Of a stretch of 64,000 bases of DNA, positions 44,781 through 53,972 are shown piece by piece. How positions within the stretch are numbered: position 1 is the stretch's first letter; each line of letters begins with the position of its first letter. Both the position numbers and the translations under genes were made by a program. The notes under the pieces are model-generated. The model did no database searches and had not been told where the DNA came from. It was given only the letters and a program-made list of their open reading frames with translations. The DNA comes from CAKSQF01 sp964568425 (GTDB lineage Bacteria > Bacillota > Clostridia > Oscillospirales > CAG-272), in the NCBI GenBank assembly GCA_964568425.1, contig CAZMPO010000006.1, positions 1 through 64,000 of the forward strand, read 5' to 3'.

Positions 44781-46193
44781 ATGGAAACAACACAACAAGA
44801 AAGCTCATATCTTGAAACAAGGTCGCTGACATCGCTTATGGCATCATATGCTCTGCCCTGTATAATATCGCTTTTGGTCGGCGCGCTCTACAACATAGTG
44901 GATCAGATCTTTATCGCCAACGCCGATTATCTCGCTTCATACGGAAACGCGGCAAACACCGTAGTTTTTCCGTTAACCGTCGTCGCGCTCGCCATCGCTG
45001 TAATGATAGGTGACGGATGCTGTGCGCTGGTGAGCATCAGCCTCGGAAAGGGCGACCGATCGAGTGCCGAAAAGGCTGTCGGCAGTTCTGTGGTCATGGT
45101 TATCGCGGCATCGGTCCTGCTTACGGCGATATATTTGATATTCGACACTCGGATAATAAGCATGTTCGGCGGAAATGTCAACGCCGAGACCGCAAGATAC
45201 GCAAAGGAATACTTTTTCTGCATATCGCTCGGCATCCCGCTTTACATGTTCGGGCAAGCGATGAACCCCATAATCCGAGCCGACGGTTCTCCGAAATTTG
45301 CGATGGTCTCGACGCTTATCGGTGCAATCACCAACATCATTCTCGATCCCGTATTTATTTTCGCCTTTAAGTGGGGGATGACGGGTGCGGCACTTGCAAC
45401 GGTCATCGGTCAAGCGGCGACTGCCCTGCTGTCGCTGTTTTACCTGTTCAAAATGAAAACTGCAATGCCCAAGACCTCCGACTTCATCCCGACACCCGCG
45501 ATATGCAGAGGTGTCTTGACTCTCGGACTGACGAGCTTTTTATCGCAGATCAGTCTGGTCGCGGCAATGGCGGCGATCAACAATATGCTGAGAAAATATG
45601 GTGTCACCGATCCGATATTCGGACAGGAGGCATACGCGCAGATCCCGATGGCAGTCGTCGGAATTGTTATGAAATTTTTCCAAATCGTGATCTCGGCAGT
45701 CGTCGGAATGGCTGCCGGATGCATACCCATCGTCGGTTACAACATGGGTGCAAAGAGGCACGACAGGGTCAAGGGGCTCTTTACGAGACTGCTTATCGGC
45801 GAGGCGGCGATCGGAGCGGCGGCACTGCTGCTTGTTGAATTATGTCCCCGACAGCTGATCGGGATATTCGGAGCATCACACGAGAGTGTCTATTACACCG
45901 ATTTTGCGATAAGGGCGTTTCGCGTCTATCTCTGCATGATGATACCCGCATGTATCAACAAGGCGTGCTTTATTTTCCTGCAAGCAATGGGCAAGGCGGC
46001 AAGCTCGAGTGTACTCTCGATGATCCGCGAGGTAGTGTTCGGGGTCGGCTTTGCCCTTTTGCTCCCGATATTTTTCGGGCTTGACGGCGTACTCTATTCG
46101 ATGCCGCTGTCTGATATTTTGACATTCACGATCTCGCTCCCGCTGATCGTTATGACCTACAAGGAGCTTGGCAAACAGAAAATTGATTTTTAA
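44781..46193 (+). CDS. MATE family efflux transporter
   Basis: 470 residues with about 12 membrane helices in two related halves (first half begins MASYALPCIISLLVGALYN). Motifs FIANADYLASYGNAANTV and a central GQAMNPIIRADGSP region match the DinF/NorM-like MATE fold. Exports cationic drugs or metabolites using Na+ or H+. AAAGGA lies 14 bases before the ATG. Stands alone after a terminator. Confidence 0.92.
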   Translation: METTQQESSYLETRSLTSLMASYALPCIISLLVGALYNIVDQIFIANADYLASYGNAANTVVFPLTVVALAIAVMIGDGCCALVSISLGKGDRSSAEKAVGSSVVMVIAASVLLTAIYLIFDTRIISMFGGNVNAETARYAKEYFFCISLGIPLYMFGQAMNPIIRADGSPKFAMVSTLIGAITNIILDPVFIFAFKWGMTGAALATVIGQAATALLSLFYLFKMKTAMPKTSDFIPTPAICRGVLTLGLTSFLSQISLVAAMAAINNMLRKYGVTDPIFGQEAYAQIPMAVVGIVMKFFQIVISAVVGMAAGCIPIVGYNMGAKRHDRVKGLFTRLLIGEAAIGAAALLLVELCPRQLIGIFGASHESVYYTDFAIRAFRVYLCMMIPACINKACFIFLQAMGKAASSSVLSMIREVVFGVGFALLLPIFFGLDGVLYSMPLSDILTFTISLPLIVMTYKELGKQKIDF

Positions 46194-46260
46194 GCCGTCC
46201 TGCTTGCTTTATCGAAAGGATACATCGCATACTAACTTTTTCTTTGCTGAGCGAGAATAA

Positions 46261-46836
46261 TATTTTACATTTGTCAAGACAGATATTATTGTTGACAGGT
46301 ATTTTTACTCGGTCGAGTGGGCATTCCAAAAATCAGAAGTGATCGTATGCGGCACTTGTCGAGCCATCGACAATAATGATGCGGGTATCGCGAGGGACTA
46401 TCTGTTCGATGTGACCAAGGTTTACTGTGGAGAGTTCTCGGGATCAACGCTTCATCTGCGTGAAAGCAACAGCAAAGAGGCAAAGTATAAGATCGGCGAA
46501 GAATACTATCTGTCACTCAACATCTGCAATCCGTATTACCTGGATTCTGAAGAGTCGGAGTCGGAAGGCTACTACGAGTCCTATTACGGTATATATCTCC
46601 CGGTCTTCGATCCCGAAGATCATTGTGTTTTCGGACATACGTCCCTATCATATTACGCCCAAGAAGAAACCGTTTCGGCACTCTCGTCCCCTGATACCGC
46701 CGCAGAATATTTCAGCACAAGGAGATTTTCGGAGCTTTCGGATAAAGAGCCACCGCGACAGAACAAGGGGGATACCAATATCGAAACAACGACCGATGAC
46801 AACTCTTCAACCGAGCCCGATACGACAAAGCAGTAG
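46261..46836 (+). pseudogene. 5'-truncated hypothetical gene
   Basis: The frame is open from 46261 after a TAA but has no ATG at the front; the first GTG (46339) has no Shine-Dalgarno and starts mid-domain. Upstream codons still read like protein (VDRYFYSVEWAFQKSEVIVCGTC), so a native start and signal peptide seem lost. The C-terminus is Thr/Ser/Asp-rich (GDTNIETTTDDNSSTEPDTT), as in secreted lipoprotein linkers. If translated from 46339 it gives 165 residues. Similar to small secreted 'SDVIVxGTC' proteins, function unknown. Confidence 0.5.
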
Positions 46837-46875
46837 ATGAATCGGCTCACGGAGCCGTTTTATGATCAAATGATC

Positions 46876-46914
46876 AAGGCTGTCTCAAATGCGAAAAGCA
46901 TTTGAGACAGCCTT
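46876..46914. terminator. Bidirectional terminator hairpin
   Basis: A perfect 17-bp stem AAGGCTGTCTCAAATGC (46876-46892) with 46898-46914 and loop GAAAA, between the truncated gene and the ABC-F gene. Confidence 0.9.
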
Positions 46915-46919
46915 ATTTG

Positions 46920-48812
46920 TTATATTTCCTCTCCGAGCGAGTCAAGCTCTTCCATTAGGGTCATCATTCGTGTCTCAAGCTCTTCCGACTCGGAATAGAG
47001 CTTTGAGAGAAGGTCCGCATCGCTTTGATTTTCATCGATCTCACGGGAAATCTCGTCAAGTCTTGTCTCTATCGCGGCAATCTCTTCCCTGCTCTTTTTT
47101 ATCCTGTTTGCCAAGCGTCTTTTCTCGGCAGACTCCTGTTTGCTTTTCATGTACTGCTTTTTAGACTCGGTCGCCGTCGGTGCTTCACTCGCGGTAGAGG
47201 CACTTTTTTGGGCAAAGCGCGAAACATAGGAAAGGTAATCCTCATATGTGCCCATATAATCGCGCACGCCGCCGTCCTCAAACGCGAGTATTCGGGAGGC
47301 AAGCTTTTTTATGAAATATCTGTCGTGAGATACCGCGAGGATCGTGCCGTCAAAATCGGTCAATGCATCCTCGAGGACCTCGCGAGACATGATATCAAGG
47401 TGGTTGGTCGGCTCATCGAGGAAAAGCAGATTATACTTTGACAGCATGAGCTTTGCGAATGTAATTCTTGACTTTTCGCCGCCCGAAAGCACGCGTATTT
47501 CCTTGAAGATATCGTCTCCTTTGAACAAAAAGAGTGCGAGTGCGTTTCTTATCTCGGTCTGCGAAAGGGTCGGATAGGAGTCCCACAGCTCGTCGATGAC
47601 CGTTTTGTCCTCGGACAGGTTTTGGTTCTCCTGATCGTAATATCCGAGCCTGACATTATAGCCAAAATCAAACACGCCAAGGTCTTGTGTCGCATGTCCG
47701 CTGAGTATCTTGAGAAGAGTCGATTTTCCGCAACCGTTTTTGCCGATGATAAAGAGTCTGTCGCGCTTTTTAAGCTCAAACGAAAGACCCTCGAAAAGCG
47801 TTTTGCCGGGATAGCTCTTTGACAGGCGTCTTACCGACAGCACATCAAAGCCGCTTTCATCCGACTCGGAAAACTTCATGCGTATATTGTCGGGAAGTCT
47901 CGAGGGTGCATCGATCTTTTCCATCTTATCGAGCTGTTTCTGCCTTGACTCGGCGGCGATGATGTTTCGCTCTCTGTTCCAACGTCTCTGTTGTTCGATA
48001 TACGCCTCTATCCTTGCGATCTCTTTTTGCTGATTTTTATACTGATGCTCGAGTATTTCGCGCTCTCTCTTTTTTTCGGCAATATATTTATCGTAATTTC
48101 CGCTGTAAAGCTTTGCCTTGGAGTTTTCTATCTCGAGCGTTTTGCCCGTGACCTTACAGAGAAAATATCTGTCGTGTGAGACGACGATTACCGTTTTCGA
48201 GCAGGACGAAAGATACTTTTCAAGCCACTCGATACTGTCGATGTCGAGGTGGTTGGTAGGCTCGTCCAGAATTATTATATCGGGATCGGACAAAAGAAGT
48301 CTCGCAAGTGCCACACGAGTCTTTTGACCGCCGCTGAGCGTGGTTATCGGCACATCAAAGAAATCAGCGCCAAGTCCGAGACTTTGAAGCGTGCCCTTGC
48401 ATCTGCCCCTGTATTCAAGTCCGCCGTCCGAGACGAATTTTTCGTGCATTGAGGCAAAGCGAAGTGCCGCCGCCTCGTCACCGTCGTCCGCAAGCATTCG
48501 CAGTCTCTCAAGCTCGCGCTCGGTATCGATAAGGCTTGAAAATGCCGCAAGCATCTCGTCGAGCACACTGCGATCACTCGAATACTCGGCATTTTGCTCA
48601 AGCATCGAAACAGTCGCGCCGTTTTGGATATAAACGCTGCCGCCGTCGGCGGCAAGTTTATTTGTTATTATTCGCAAAAGGGTCGATTTTCCCGCGCCGT
48701 TTACTCCGACAATGCCGAGATGATCGCCTTCGTTTATCGAAAATGTAACACGGTCGAGGATCGTGTCTATCCCGACCGAGAAAGATATGTTGTCGCAACT
48801 TAAAGAAATCAT
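46920..48812 (-). CDS. ABC-F family ATPase
   Basis: 630 residues with two ABC ATPase domains and no membrane part. First Walker A GVNGAGKSTLL and signature LSGGQKTRVALA with Walker B IIILDEPTNHLD; second GKNGCGKSTLL, LSGGEKSRITFA and LLFLDEPTNHLD. A linker of charged helices between domains (about 235-300) and a C-terminal coiled coil (about 550-630) fit the Uup/YfmR-type translation factors that relieve stalled ribosomes; antibiotic-protection types look similar. Promoter at 48848-48876. Confidence 0.92.
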   Translation of the reverse strand: MISLSCDNISFSVGIDTILDRVTFSINEGDHLGIVGVNGAGKSTLLRIITNKLAADGGSVYIQNGATVSMLEQNAEYSSDRSVLDEMLAAFSSLIDTERELERLRMLADDGDEAAALRFASMHEKFVSDGGLEYRGRCKGTLQSLGLGADFFDVPITTLSGGQKTRVALARLLLSDPDIIILDEPTNHLDIDSIEWLEKYLSSCSKTVIVVSHDRYFLCKVTGKTLEIENSKAKLYSGNYDKYIAEKKREREILEHQYKNQQKEIARIEAYIEQQRRWNRERNIIAAESRQKQLDKMEKIDAPSRLPDNIRMKFSESDESGFDVLSVRRLSKSYPGKTLFEGLSFELKKRDRLFIIGKNGCGKSTLLKILSGHATQDLGVFDFGYNVRLGYYDQENQNLSEDKTVIDELWDSYPTLSQTEIRNALALFLFKGDDIFKEIRVLSGGEKSRITFAKLMLSKYNLLFLDEPTNHLDIMSREVLEDALTDFDGTILAVSHDRYFIKKLASRILAFEDGGVRDYMGTYEDYLSYVSRFAQKSASTASEAPTATESKKQYMKSKQESAEKRRLANRIKKSREEIAAIETRLDEISREIDENQSDADLLSKLYSESEELETRMMTLMEELDSLGEEI

Positions 48813-48847
48813 TAATAAATATACTCCGAAAAATCGTTAACGCCATT

Positions 48848-48876
48848 ATTATACAATCTTTTTGCCAAAATGTCAA
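48848..48876 (-). promoter_or_regulatory. Consensus promoter of the ABC-F gene
   Basis: Minus strand: TTGACA (48876-48871), 17 bases, TATAAT (48853-48848), about 36 bases before the ATG. Confidence 0.88.
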
Positions 48877-48912
48877 GAGATACGAAAAAATAAAAAAATT
48901 ATCGCTCAGCTA

Positions 48913-48941
48913 TTGACCTTTTGCGACTTGCATGGTAAAAT
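48913..48941 (+). promoter_or_regulatory. Promoter of the serine dehydratase gene
   Basis: TTGACC, 17 bases, TAAAAT, about 42 bases before the ATG; divergent from the ABC-F promoter. Confidence 0.78.
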
Positions 48942-48983
48942 AGACATGCAGAAATACAAAACAAAACGGAGCTTACGAAAAAA

Positions 48984-50183
48984 ATGAAATCTATTCGCAG
49001 CTTATACAAAATAGGGAGAGGGCCGTCGAGCTCTCACTCGATGGGTCCGGGATTTGCGTGTGCGAAGATGCTCGCACTCTACCCCGACGCCGACATGTTC
49101 AAGGTGACCCTTTACGGCTCGCTTGCCATGACCGGCAAGGGGCACATGACCGACAAGGTCATCACTGAGTCTTTTGCGCCGAAAGAGGTCGCAATAGCCT
49201 TTGACACATCAACACCGTGTGAGGCTTATCAAAACACGATGGACATTATCGCCTGCCGCGGAGGATTTGAGATCGGTCGCGAGAGAGTCTACAGCATCGG
49301 CGGCGGTGACATAATTTTCGAGGGGCGCGAGAGTGAGATCGAGCCCGAGATCTATCCGCACAAAAAGTATTCCGATATAGCAAATTATTGCAGAGAGCAC
49401 AATATACGCCTTTGGGAGTATGTCGAGAAGTTTGAAGGCGAGGGAATACGCGATTATCTGTTCGATGTCTGGTCGGCGATGAAGGAAAGCATAAACAGCG
49501 GTCTGTCCGCCGTCGGCACATTGGACGGTGGGCTGATGACAAGCCGCAAGGCAAATTATCTGTACAATCAACGTCACATCGACGAATCCGCACAAACGAG
49601 AGAGAACAGACTTGTCTGTGCATACGCGTTTGCCGTAAGCGAGCAAAATGCCGCCGCCGGGAGGATAGTTACCGCTCCGACATGCGGATCGAGCGGTGTT
49701 TTACCGTCGGTGCTTCGCTACATGCAGGAGACGAGAGGATTTGACGACACCGACATTCTGCACGCACTTGCGACAGGCGGGATCATCGGAGATCTGATCA
49801 GGACAAACGCATCGATCAGCGGTGCGGAATGCGGCTGTCAAGCCGAGATCGGATCGGCGTGCTCCATGGCAGCCGCCGCACTCGGCGAGCTTTTTGAGAT
49901 GGGCATCGATCAGATAGAATATGCCGCCGAGGTCGCAATGGAGCATCATCTGGGGCTTACCTGCGATCCGATAAACGGGCTTGTGCAGATCCCGTGCATC
50001 GAGCGAAACGCGGTCGCCGCCATGCGCGCGATAAACGCTCTGTCGCTTGCGAATTTTCTCACCGACACGAGAAAGATCAGCTTTGACACCGTCGTCGAAA
50101 CGATGTACGCGACCGGTCGCGATCTGCTCGGCAAATATCGCGAGACGGCAAAGGGCGGGCTTGCGGAGCACTACAAGCACTAA
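48984..50183 (+). CDS. sdaA: L-serine ammonia-lyase, iron-sulfur dependent, single chain
   Basis: 399 residues; converts L-serine to pyruvate and ammonia using a 4Fe-4S cluster. The beta-type part is N-terminal (RGPSSSHSMGPGFACAK) and the alpha-type part follows with APTCGSSGVLPS, GAECGCQAEIGSACSMAAAA and CDPINGLVQIPCIERN, which hold the cluster Cys. Many Firmicutes use two subunits, so a single chain shorter than E. coli SdaA (454) is noteworthy but occurs in this lineage. The end overlaps the opposing gene by 4 bases. Confidence 0.92.
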   Translation: MKSIRSLYKIGRGPSSSHSMGPGFACAKMLALYPDADMFKVTLYGSLAMTGKGHMTDKVITESFAPKEVAIAFDTSTPCEAYQNTMDIIACRGGFEIGRERVYSIGGGDIIFEGRESEIEPEIYPHKKYSDIANYCREHNIRLWEYVEKFEGEGIRDYLFDVWSAMKESINSGLSAVGTLDGGLMTSRKANYLYNQRHIDESAQTRENRLVCAYAFAVSEQNAAAGRIVTAPTCGSSGVLPSVLRYMQETRGFDDTDILHALATGGIIGDLIRTNASISGAECGCQAEIGSACSMAAAALGELFEMGIDQIEYAAEVAMEHHLGLTCDPINGLVQIPCIERNAVAAMRAINALSLANFLTDTRKISFDTVVETMYATGRDLLGKYRETAKGGLAEHYKH

Positions 50184-51232
50184 TGCCGTCTTTTTTGTGA
50201 AACATCTTTTAAGGCTATCGCGACGATCGGAGAGAGAATTATACCGATGACGCCGCAAAGCCTGTAGCCGACAAAGGCAGAAAACAGAGTAAAAAGCGGA
50301 GAGAGTCCGAGCCTTGCGCCCACGATATGCGGCTCGGATATCTGTCTTATCACGAATATTACGACTGCCGACAATGCAAGTCCAAGTGCCTTTGTCTGCT
50401 CACCGGCTAGAAGCATAATGATCGCCCAGGGTACGAGGACGGTACCGACGCCGAGTGCGGGCAAAAGGTCGAGAAGGGCGATGATCGCCGCGATCAGCAT
50501 TGCAAAATCGATACGCAGTATGGACAGGGCGATAAACAGCTCGCCGAAGGTCATGACAAAAATCAAGAGATAAGCTCTCGAATATCTGCCCACACAGCGA
50601 ACGAGCCCCGATCTGAGAGCTGCAAGCTTTGTTGAAACAGTGCTCGGAAGGAAGGACGCAAGTCCATTTTCAAATCGGTCAAGATCCGAAAGAATGAGGC
50701 AGGTCGACATCAGATAGACAAAAAGCGAGATCAATCTTTTGGGAAGAGACGCGGCAAAGCTTCCTGCCGATGCGGTGAGCTTTGAGAGCAGTTCGCCCGC
50801 CGCTTTATTGATATATTTCGTGACATGTTCGTACATGTGATCGGGCAGTTTTAGCCCAAATCTCGCAAAAAGCGCGTCGATCTTCAATCCCTTTTCATCA
50901 AGCAAAATGCTGTCATCTCCGGTAAAGGCTCGAAGAAGCTCAAGGGACTCCGAGTAAATTCTTTTTCCGACAAAAAACAGCGCACCCGTCAAAAGAGCCA
51001 ATATGATCAGCGCGAGAAACACCGACACGACAAGGCGCGGCATTTTTGTCTTCTTGCAAATCGCTCCCGCCGCCCCGTCAAACAAAAGCGCGGTCAGCCA
51101 TGCCGCAAAGAACGGAAAGAACAGATATTTTACCGACACAAAAAGAACTGTCGCGATCACCGCGGCGCATCCGATGTAGAAGGCGATCCTTTTATGCCGC
51201 TCATAATCTTTGTTGTCAAAGTCAAATTTCAC
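50180..51232 (-). CDS. AI-2E/YtvI-like integral membrane protein
   Basis: 350 residues with about 7-8 membrane helices. The arrangement of an N-terminal helix pair, a soluble section (about 100-160) and a C-terminal helix bundle with ILRIDFAMLIAAIIALLDLLPALGVGTVLVPWA matches the AI-2E family, subgroup YtvI, linked to sporulation in Bacilli and Clostridia. Transported substrate unknown. GTG start with AGAGGTG 6 bases upstream. Convergent with serine dehydratase and sharing 4 bases of 3' end. Confidence 0.88.
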   Translation of the reverse strand: MKFDFDNKDYERHKRIAFYIGCAAVIATVLFVSVKYLFFPFFAAWLTALLFDGAAGAICKKTKMPRLVVSVFLALIILALLTGALFFVGKRIYSESLELLRAFTGDDSILLDEKGLKIDALFARFGLKLPDHMYEHVTKYINKAAGELLSKLTASAGSFAASLPKRLISLFVYLMSTCLILSDLDRFENGLASFLPSTVSTKLAALRSGLVRCVGRYSRAYLLIFVMTFGELFIALSILRIDFAMLIAAIIALLDLLPALGVGTVLVPWAIIMLLAGEQTKALGLALSAVVIFVIRQISEPHIVGARLGLSPLFTLFSAFVGYRLCGVIGIILSPIVAIALKDVSQKRRH

Positions 51233-51337
51233 ACATTACACCTCTTTGTGCTATGATATTCCGAGCGTAGGCGATCTATGTTTTTGCAATGTCTTATCGT
51301 TTTTGCGTAAATTTCAACACTTTTTCAAAAAATTCTC

Positions 51338-51366
51338 TTGACATTATCGAGAAAAACAAGTATAAT
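51338..51366 (+). promoter_or_regulatory. Consensus promoter of the flavoprotein-cmk-plsC-ispH operon
   Basis: TTGACA, 17 bases, TATAAT, about 33 bases before the first ATG; full consensus match. Confidence 0.9.
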
Positions 51367-51398
51367 ATTTAAGATACAACAAAAAATGGAGATATGGG

Positions 51399-52631
51399 AT
51401 GAATATTGGAATTATCGGTGCTGGAGCCGCGGGAATGATGGCTGCGATCGTCTGTGCGCGTCGCGGCGCGTCTGTGACGATCTACGAAAAAAACGAGCGT
51501 CCCGGGCGAAAGCTCATGATCACCGGCAAGGGCAGATGCAATCTGACAAACGACTGCACTCCAAACGAGTTCATTTCAAATGTACCCAAAAATCCGCGTT
51601 TCATGTACGGTCCGATATCGAGATTCACCCCATCCGACACGATCGCCTTTTTTGAGGAGCTTGGCGTACCGCTGAAGACCGAGCGCGGAAACAGAGTGTT
51701 CCCCGTCTCGGACAAAGCTTGCGATATCGCCGATGCAATGGTGTCCGAATGTCGGCGGTTGGACGTTCGATTTGTACATTCGCGTGTCACGGCAATAATA
51801 AAGTCGGAGGACGGAGCTTTATCGATCAAAACCGACAGAGAGGAACGGTACGATGCGGTATTTGTCGCGACCGGAGGACTGTCCTATCCGAGGACGGGCT
51901 CAACCGGAGACGGATACAGATTTGCGAGAGAACTGGACATAAATGTCACAAAGCTCTCCCCCTCCCTTGTGCCGCTCGAGGTCTGCGAGCGTTGGTGTCC
52001 AAAGCTTCAAGGGCTGTCACTGAAAAATGTCGCGATACGCTTTTTTGACAGCGAATCGGGCGGAAAAGAGGTCTACAACGATTTCGGCGAAATGATGTTC
52101 ACTCATTTCGGTGTCACCGGTCCGATGATACTTTCGGCATCGGCATATCTTCGTGACATTCGCCCGAGACGATACAAGGCAGAGATAGATCTGAAGCCCG
52201 CACTCGATGATGAAACGCTCGATCGGCGCATACTTTCCGATTTTAAAAAATATTCGAACAAAAACTATTCAAACGCGCTGTCCGACCTTCTTCCGTCAAA
52301 GCTTGTAAGCGTTTTTGTTTCTTTGTCGGGGATCTATCCCGAGAAAAAGGTCAACAGCATCACGAGAGACGAGCGTGCATCCATTGTTCACTTGATGAAA
52401 CATATGCGCTTCACGGTAAACGGCACGCGCCCGATCGACGAGGCGATAATCACATCGGGAGGCATTGACATCCGCGAGATATCGCCGAAGACAATGGAAT
52501 CCAAGAAGATCGGCGGTCTCTATTTTATCGGCGAGGTCATCGATGTTGATGCGTACACGGGCGGATTTAATCTTCAAACAGCATTTTCGACGGCATATGT
52601 TGCGGCAATGTCGGCAACCGAACAATTATGA
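51399..52631 (+). CDS. HI0933/YhiN-family FAD-dependent oxidoreductase
   Basis: 410 residues. Dinucleotide-binding N-terminus GIIGAGAAGMMAAI, the family motif NERPGRKLMITGKGRCNLTN, VATGGLSYPRTGSTGDGY, and a C-terminal FAD contact near GLYFIGEVIDVDAYTGGFNLQ. Relatives include the bile-acid enzyme BaiN, but most are uncharacterised flavoproteins. GGAG lies 7 bases upstream. Its place just ahead of cmk-plsC-ispH is common in Clostridia. First gene of the operon. Confidence 0.92.
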   Translation: MNIGIIGAGAAGMMAAIVCARRGASVTIYEKNERPGRKLMITGKGRCNLTNDCTPNEFISNVPKNPRFMYGPISRFTPSDTIAFFEELGVPLKTERGNRVFPVSDKACDIADAMVSECRRLDVRFVHSRVTAIIKSEDGALSIKTDREERYDAVFVATGGLSYPRTGSTGDGYRFARELDINVTKLSPSLVPLEVCERWCPKLQGLSLKNVAIRFFDSESGGKEVYNDFGEMMFTHFGVTGPMILSASAYLRDIRPRRYKAEIDLKPALDDETLDRRILSDFKKYSNKNYSNALSDLLPSKLVSVFVSLSGIYPEKKVNSITRDERASIVHLMKHMRFTVNGTRPIDEAIITSGGIDIREISPKTMESKKIGGLYFIGEVIDVDAYTGGFNLQTAFSTAYVAAMSATEQL

Positions 52632-52646
52632 AAGGATACCAAAAGT

Positions 52647-53324
52647 ATGATACAGATAGCAATTGACGGACCATCCGGCGCAGGAAAAAGCACCCTGGCA
52701 AAAATGCTTTCAAAAAAGCTCGGGTATGTATATGTTGACACGGGCGCACTTTACAGAGCGGTCGGGCTGTTTTGCGAGCGAGCCGGCATCGACAAGGACG
52801 ACAGGACAGGGATAATTGCCGCACTTTCGGACATTTCCATCTCGCTTGTCCATGACGGCGAGTGCCAAAAGGTGTTTCTTTGCGACGAGGATGTATCAAA
52901 CAAGATCCGCACGCCGTCGATATCCGAGTGGGCATCGACCGTTTCGGCGATCGGCGAGGTTCGAGCGTTTTTGCTTGATACACAACGAAAGATCGCGAGA
53001 GAAAACAATGTTATAATGGACGGACGCGACATAGGAACCGTAATACTTCCGAATGCCGATGTAAAGATATTTCTCGTTTCCTCCCCGACGGCGCGCGCAA
53101 AGCGGCGCAGGCTTGAGTATATCGAAAAGGGCATTGACATATCGCTTGAGGAAACGGTCCGAGTCATGGCTGAGCGTGACGAGCGAGACTCATCGCGCGA
53201 GCTTGCACCGCTCAAGGCGGCAGACGATGCGGTATATCTTGACAACTCGGACATGACGATAGACGAAATGCTTGACGCCGCACTTGCGATAATAAATAGC
53301 AAGACGGCAGTGAAAGAAGGTTAA
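52647..53324 (+). CDS. cmk: Cytidylate kinase
   Basis: 225 residues; phosphorylates CMP/dCMP. Walker A GPSGAGKST (8-16), VDTGALYRAV, the DGRDIGTVILPNADVKIFL segment and the LID region RDERDSSRELAPLK are all standard. AAAGGA lies 10 bases before the ATG. 15 bases after the flavoprotein stop; plsC follows by 9 bases. Confidence 0.97.
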   Translation: MIQIAIDGPSGAGKSTLAKMLSKKLGYVYVDTGALYRAVGLFCERAGIDKDDRTGIIAALSDISISLVHDGECQKVFLCDEDVSNKIRTPSISEWASTVSAIGEVRAFLLDTQRKIARENNVIMDGRDIGTVILPNADVKIFLVSSPTARAKRRRLEYIEKGIDISLEETVRVMAERDERDSSRELAPLKAADDAVYLDNSDMTIDEMLDAALAIINSKTAVKEG

Positions 53325-53333
53325 GGTATCCGA

Positions 53334-53972
53334 ATGAATTTTTACACGGTTGCAAGAGCCTGTCTCGGAGGGTTCTTCAGATTTATTTACAACATAAAGA
53401 TCATCGGCAAAGAGAACGAGCCGACAGACGAGGCGTTTATGGTATGTGCAAATCACACATCAAACAGAGACGTCATAGTCGTGGGAGCAAGCTTCAAAAG
53501 GCAGGTCCACTATTTTGCAAAAGCCGAGCTTTTCAAGATCCCGATACTTCGCCATTTTATCAAGGCTCTCGGAGCGTTCCCGGTTGACAGACAGAATGCG
53601 GCGGCGTCCCTCGGTCCGATAAAAATGACCCTTTCTCTGCTTGAGGAGGGCAAGACGGTCGGCATATTTCCGCAGGGCACGAGATATCCGGGTGTCGATC
53701 CGAGGGAAACTCTTTTCAAAAACGGAGTCGGCATGATCGAATATCACGCAAAGGTCAAGGTCGTGCCCGTGCTGATAAAAACAAAAAAGTGGAAGGTCAT
53801 GCCGTTTAGGCGTACATACGTTATCATCGGCAAGCCACTCGAATATGAGTCGTTCGGCTATGCAAACGGCAGAGGCGTCGAATTTGCGGCGGCATCGAAG
53901 AAGATCTTTTCGTCGATCACCGATCTGATCGACACGCCGTGCGACAAGGGCAAAAAAGGCAAAGATGAGTAA
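53334..53972 (+). CDS. plsC: 1-acyl-sn-glycerol-3-phosphate acyltransferase
   Basis: 212 residues; acylates lysophosphatidate to phosphatidate at the membrane. Catalytic HTSNRD (H-x4-D), GAFPVDRQ, the FPQGTRYPG motif, and PVLIKTKKW. The N-terminal hydrophobic stretch is short, so it is peripheral. Part of cmk-plsC-ispH; its last 8 bases overlap the ispH start. It acts one step after PlsY, encoded at 39.3 kb. Confidence 0.93.
   Translation: MNFYTVARACLGGFFRFIYNIKIIGKENEPTDEAFMVCANHTSNRDVIVVGASFKRQVHYFAKAELFKIPILRHFIKALGAFPVDRQNAAASLGPIKMTLSLLEEGKTVGIFPQGTRYPGVDPRETLFKNGVGMIEYHAKVKVVPVLIKTKKWKVMPFRRTYVIIGKPLEYESFGYANGRGVEFAAASKKIFSSITDLIDTPCDKGKKGKDE

Noticed and set aside
51233..51337. Possible small RNA or gene between the YtvI-like and flavoprotein genes
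   Set aside because: No promoter-terminator pair or coding frame visible besides the flavoprotein promoter at 51338.
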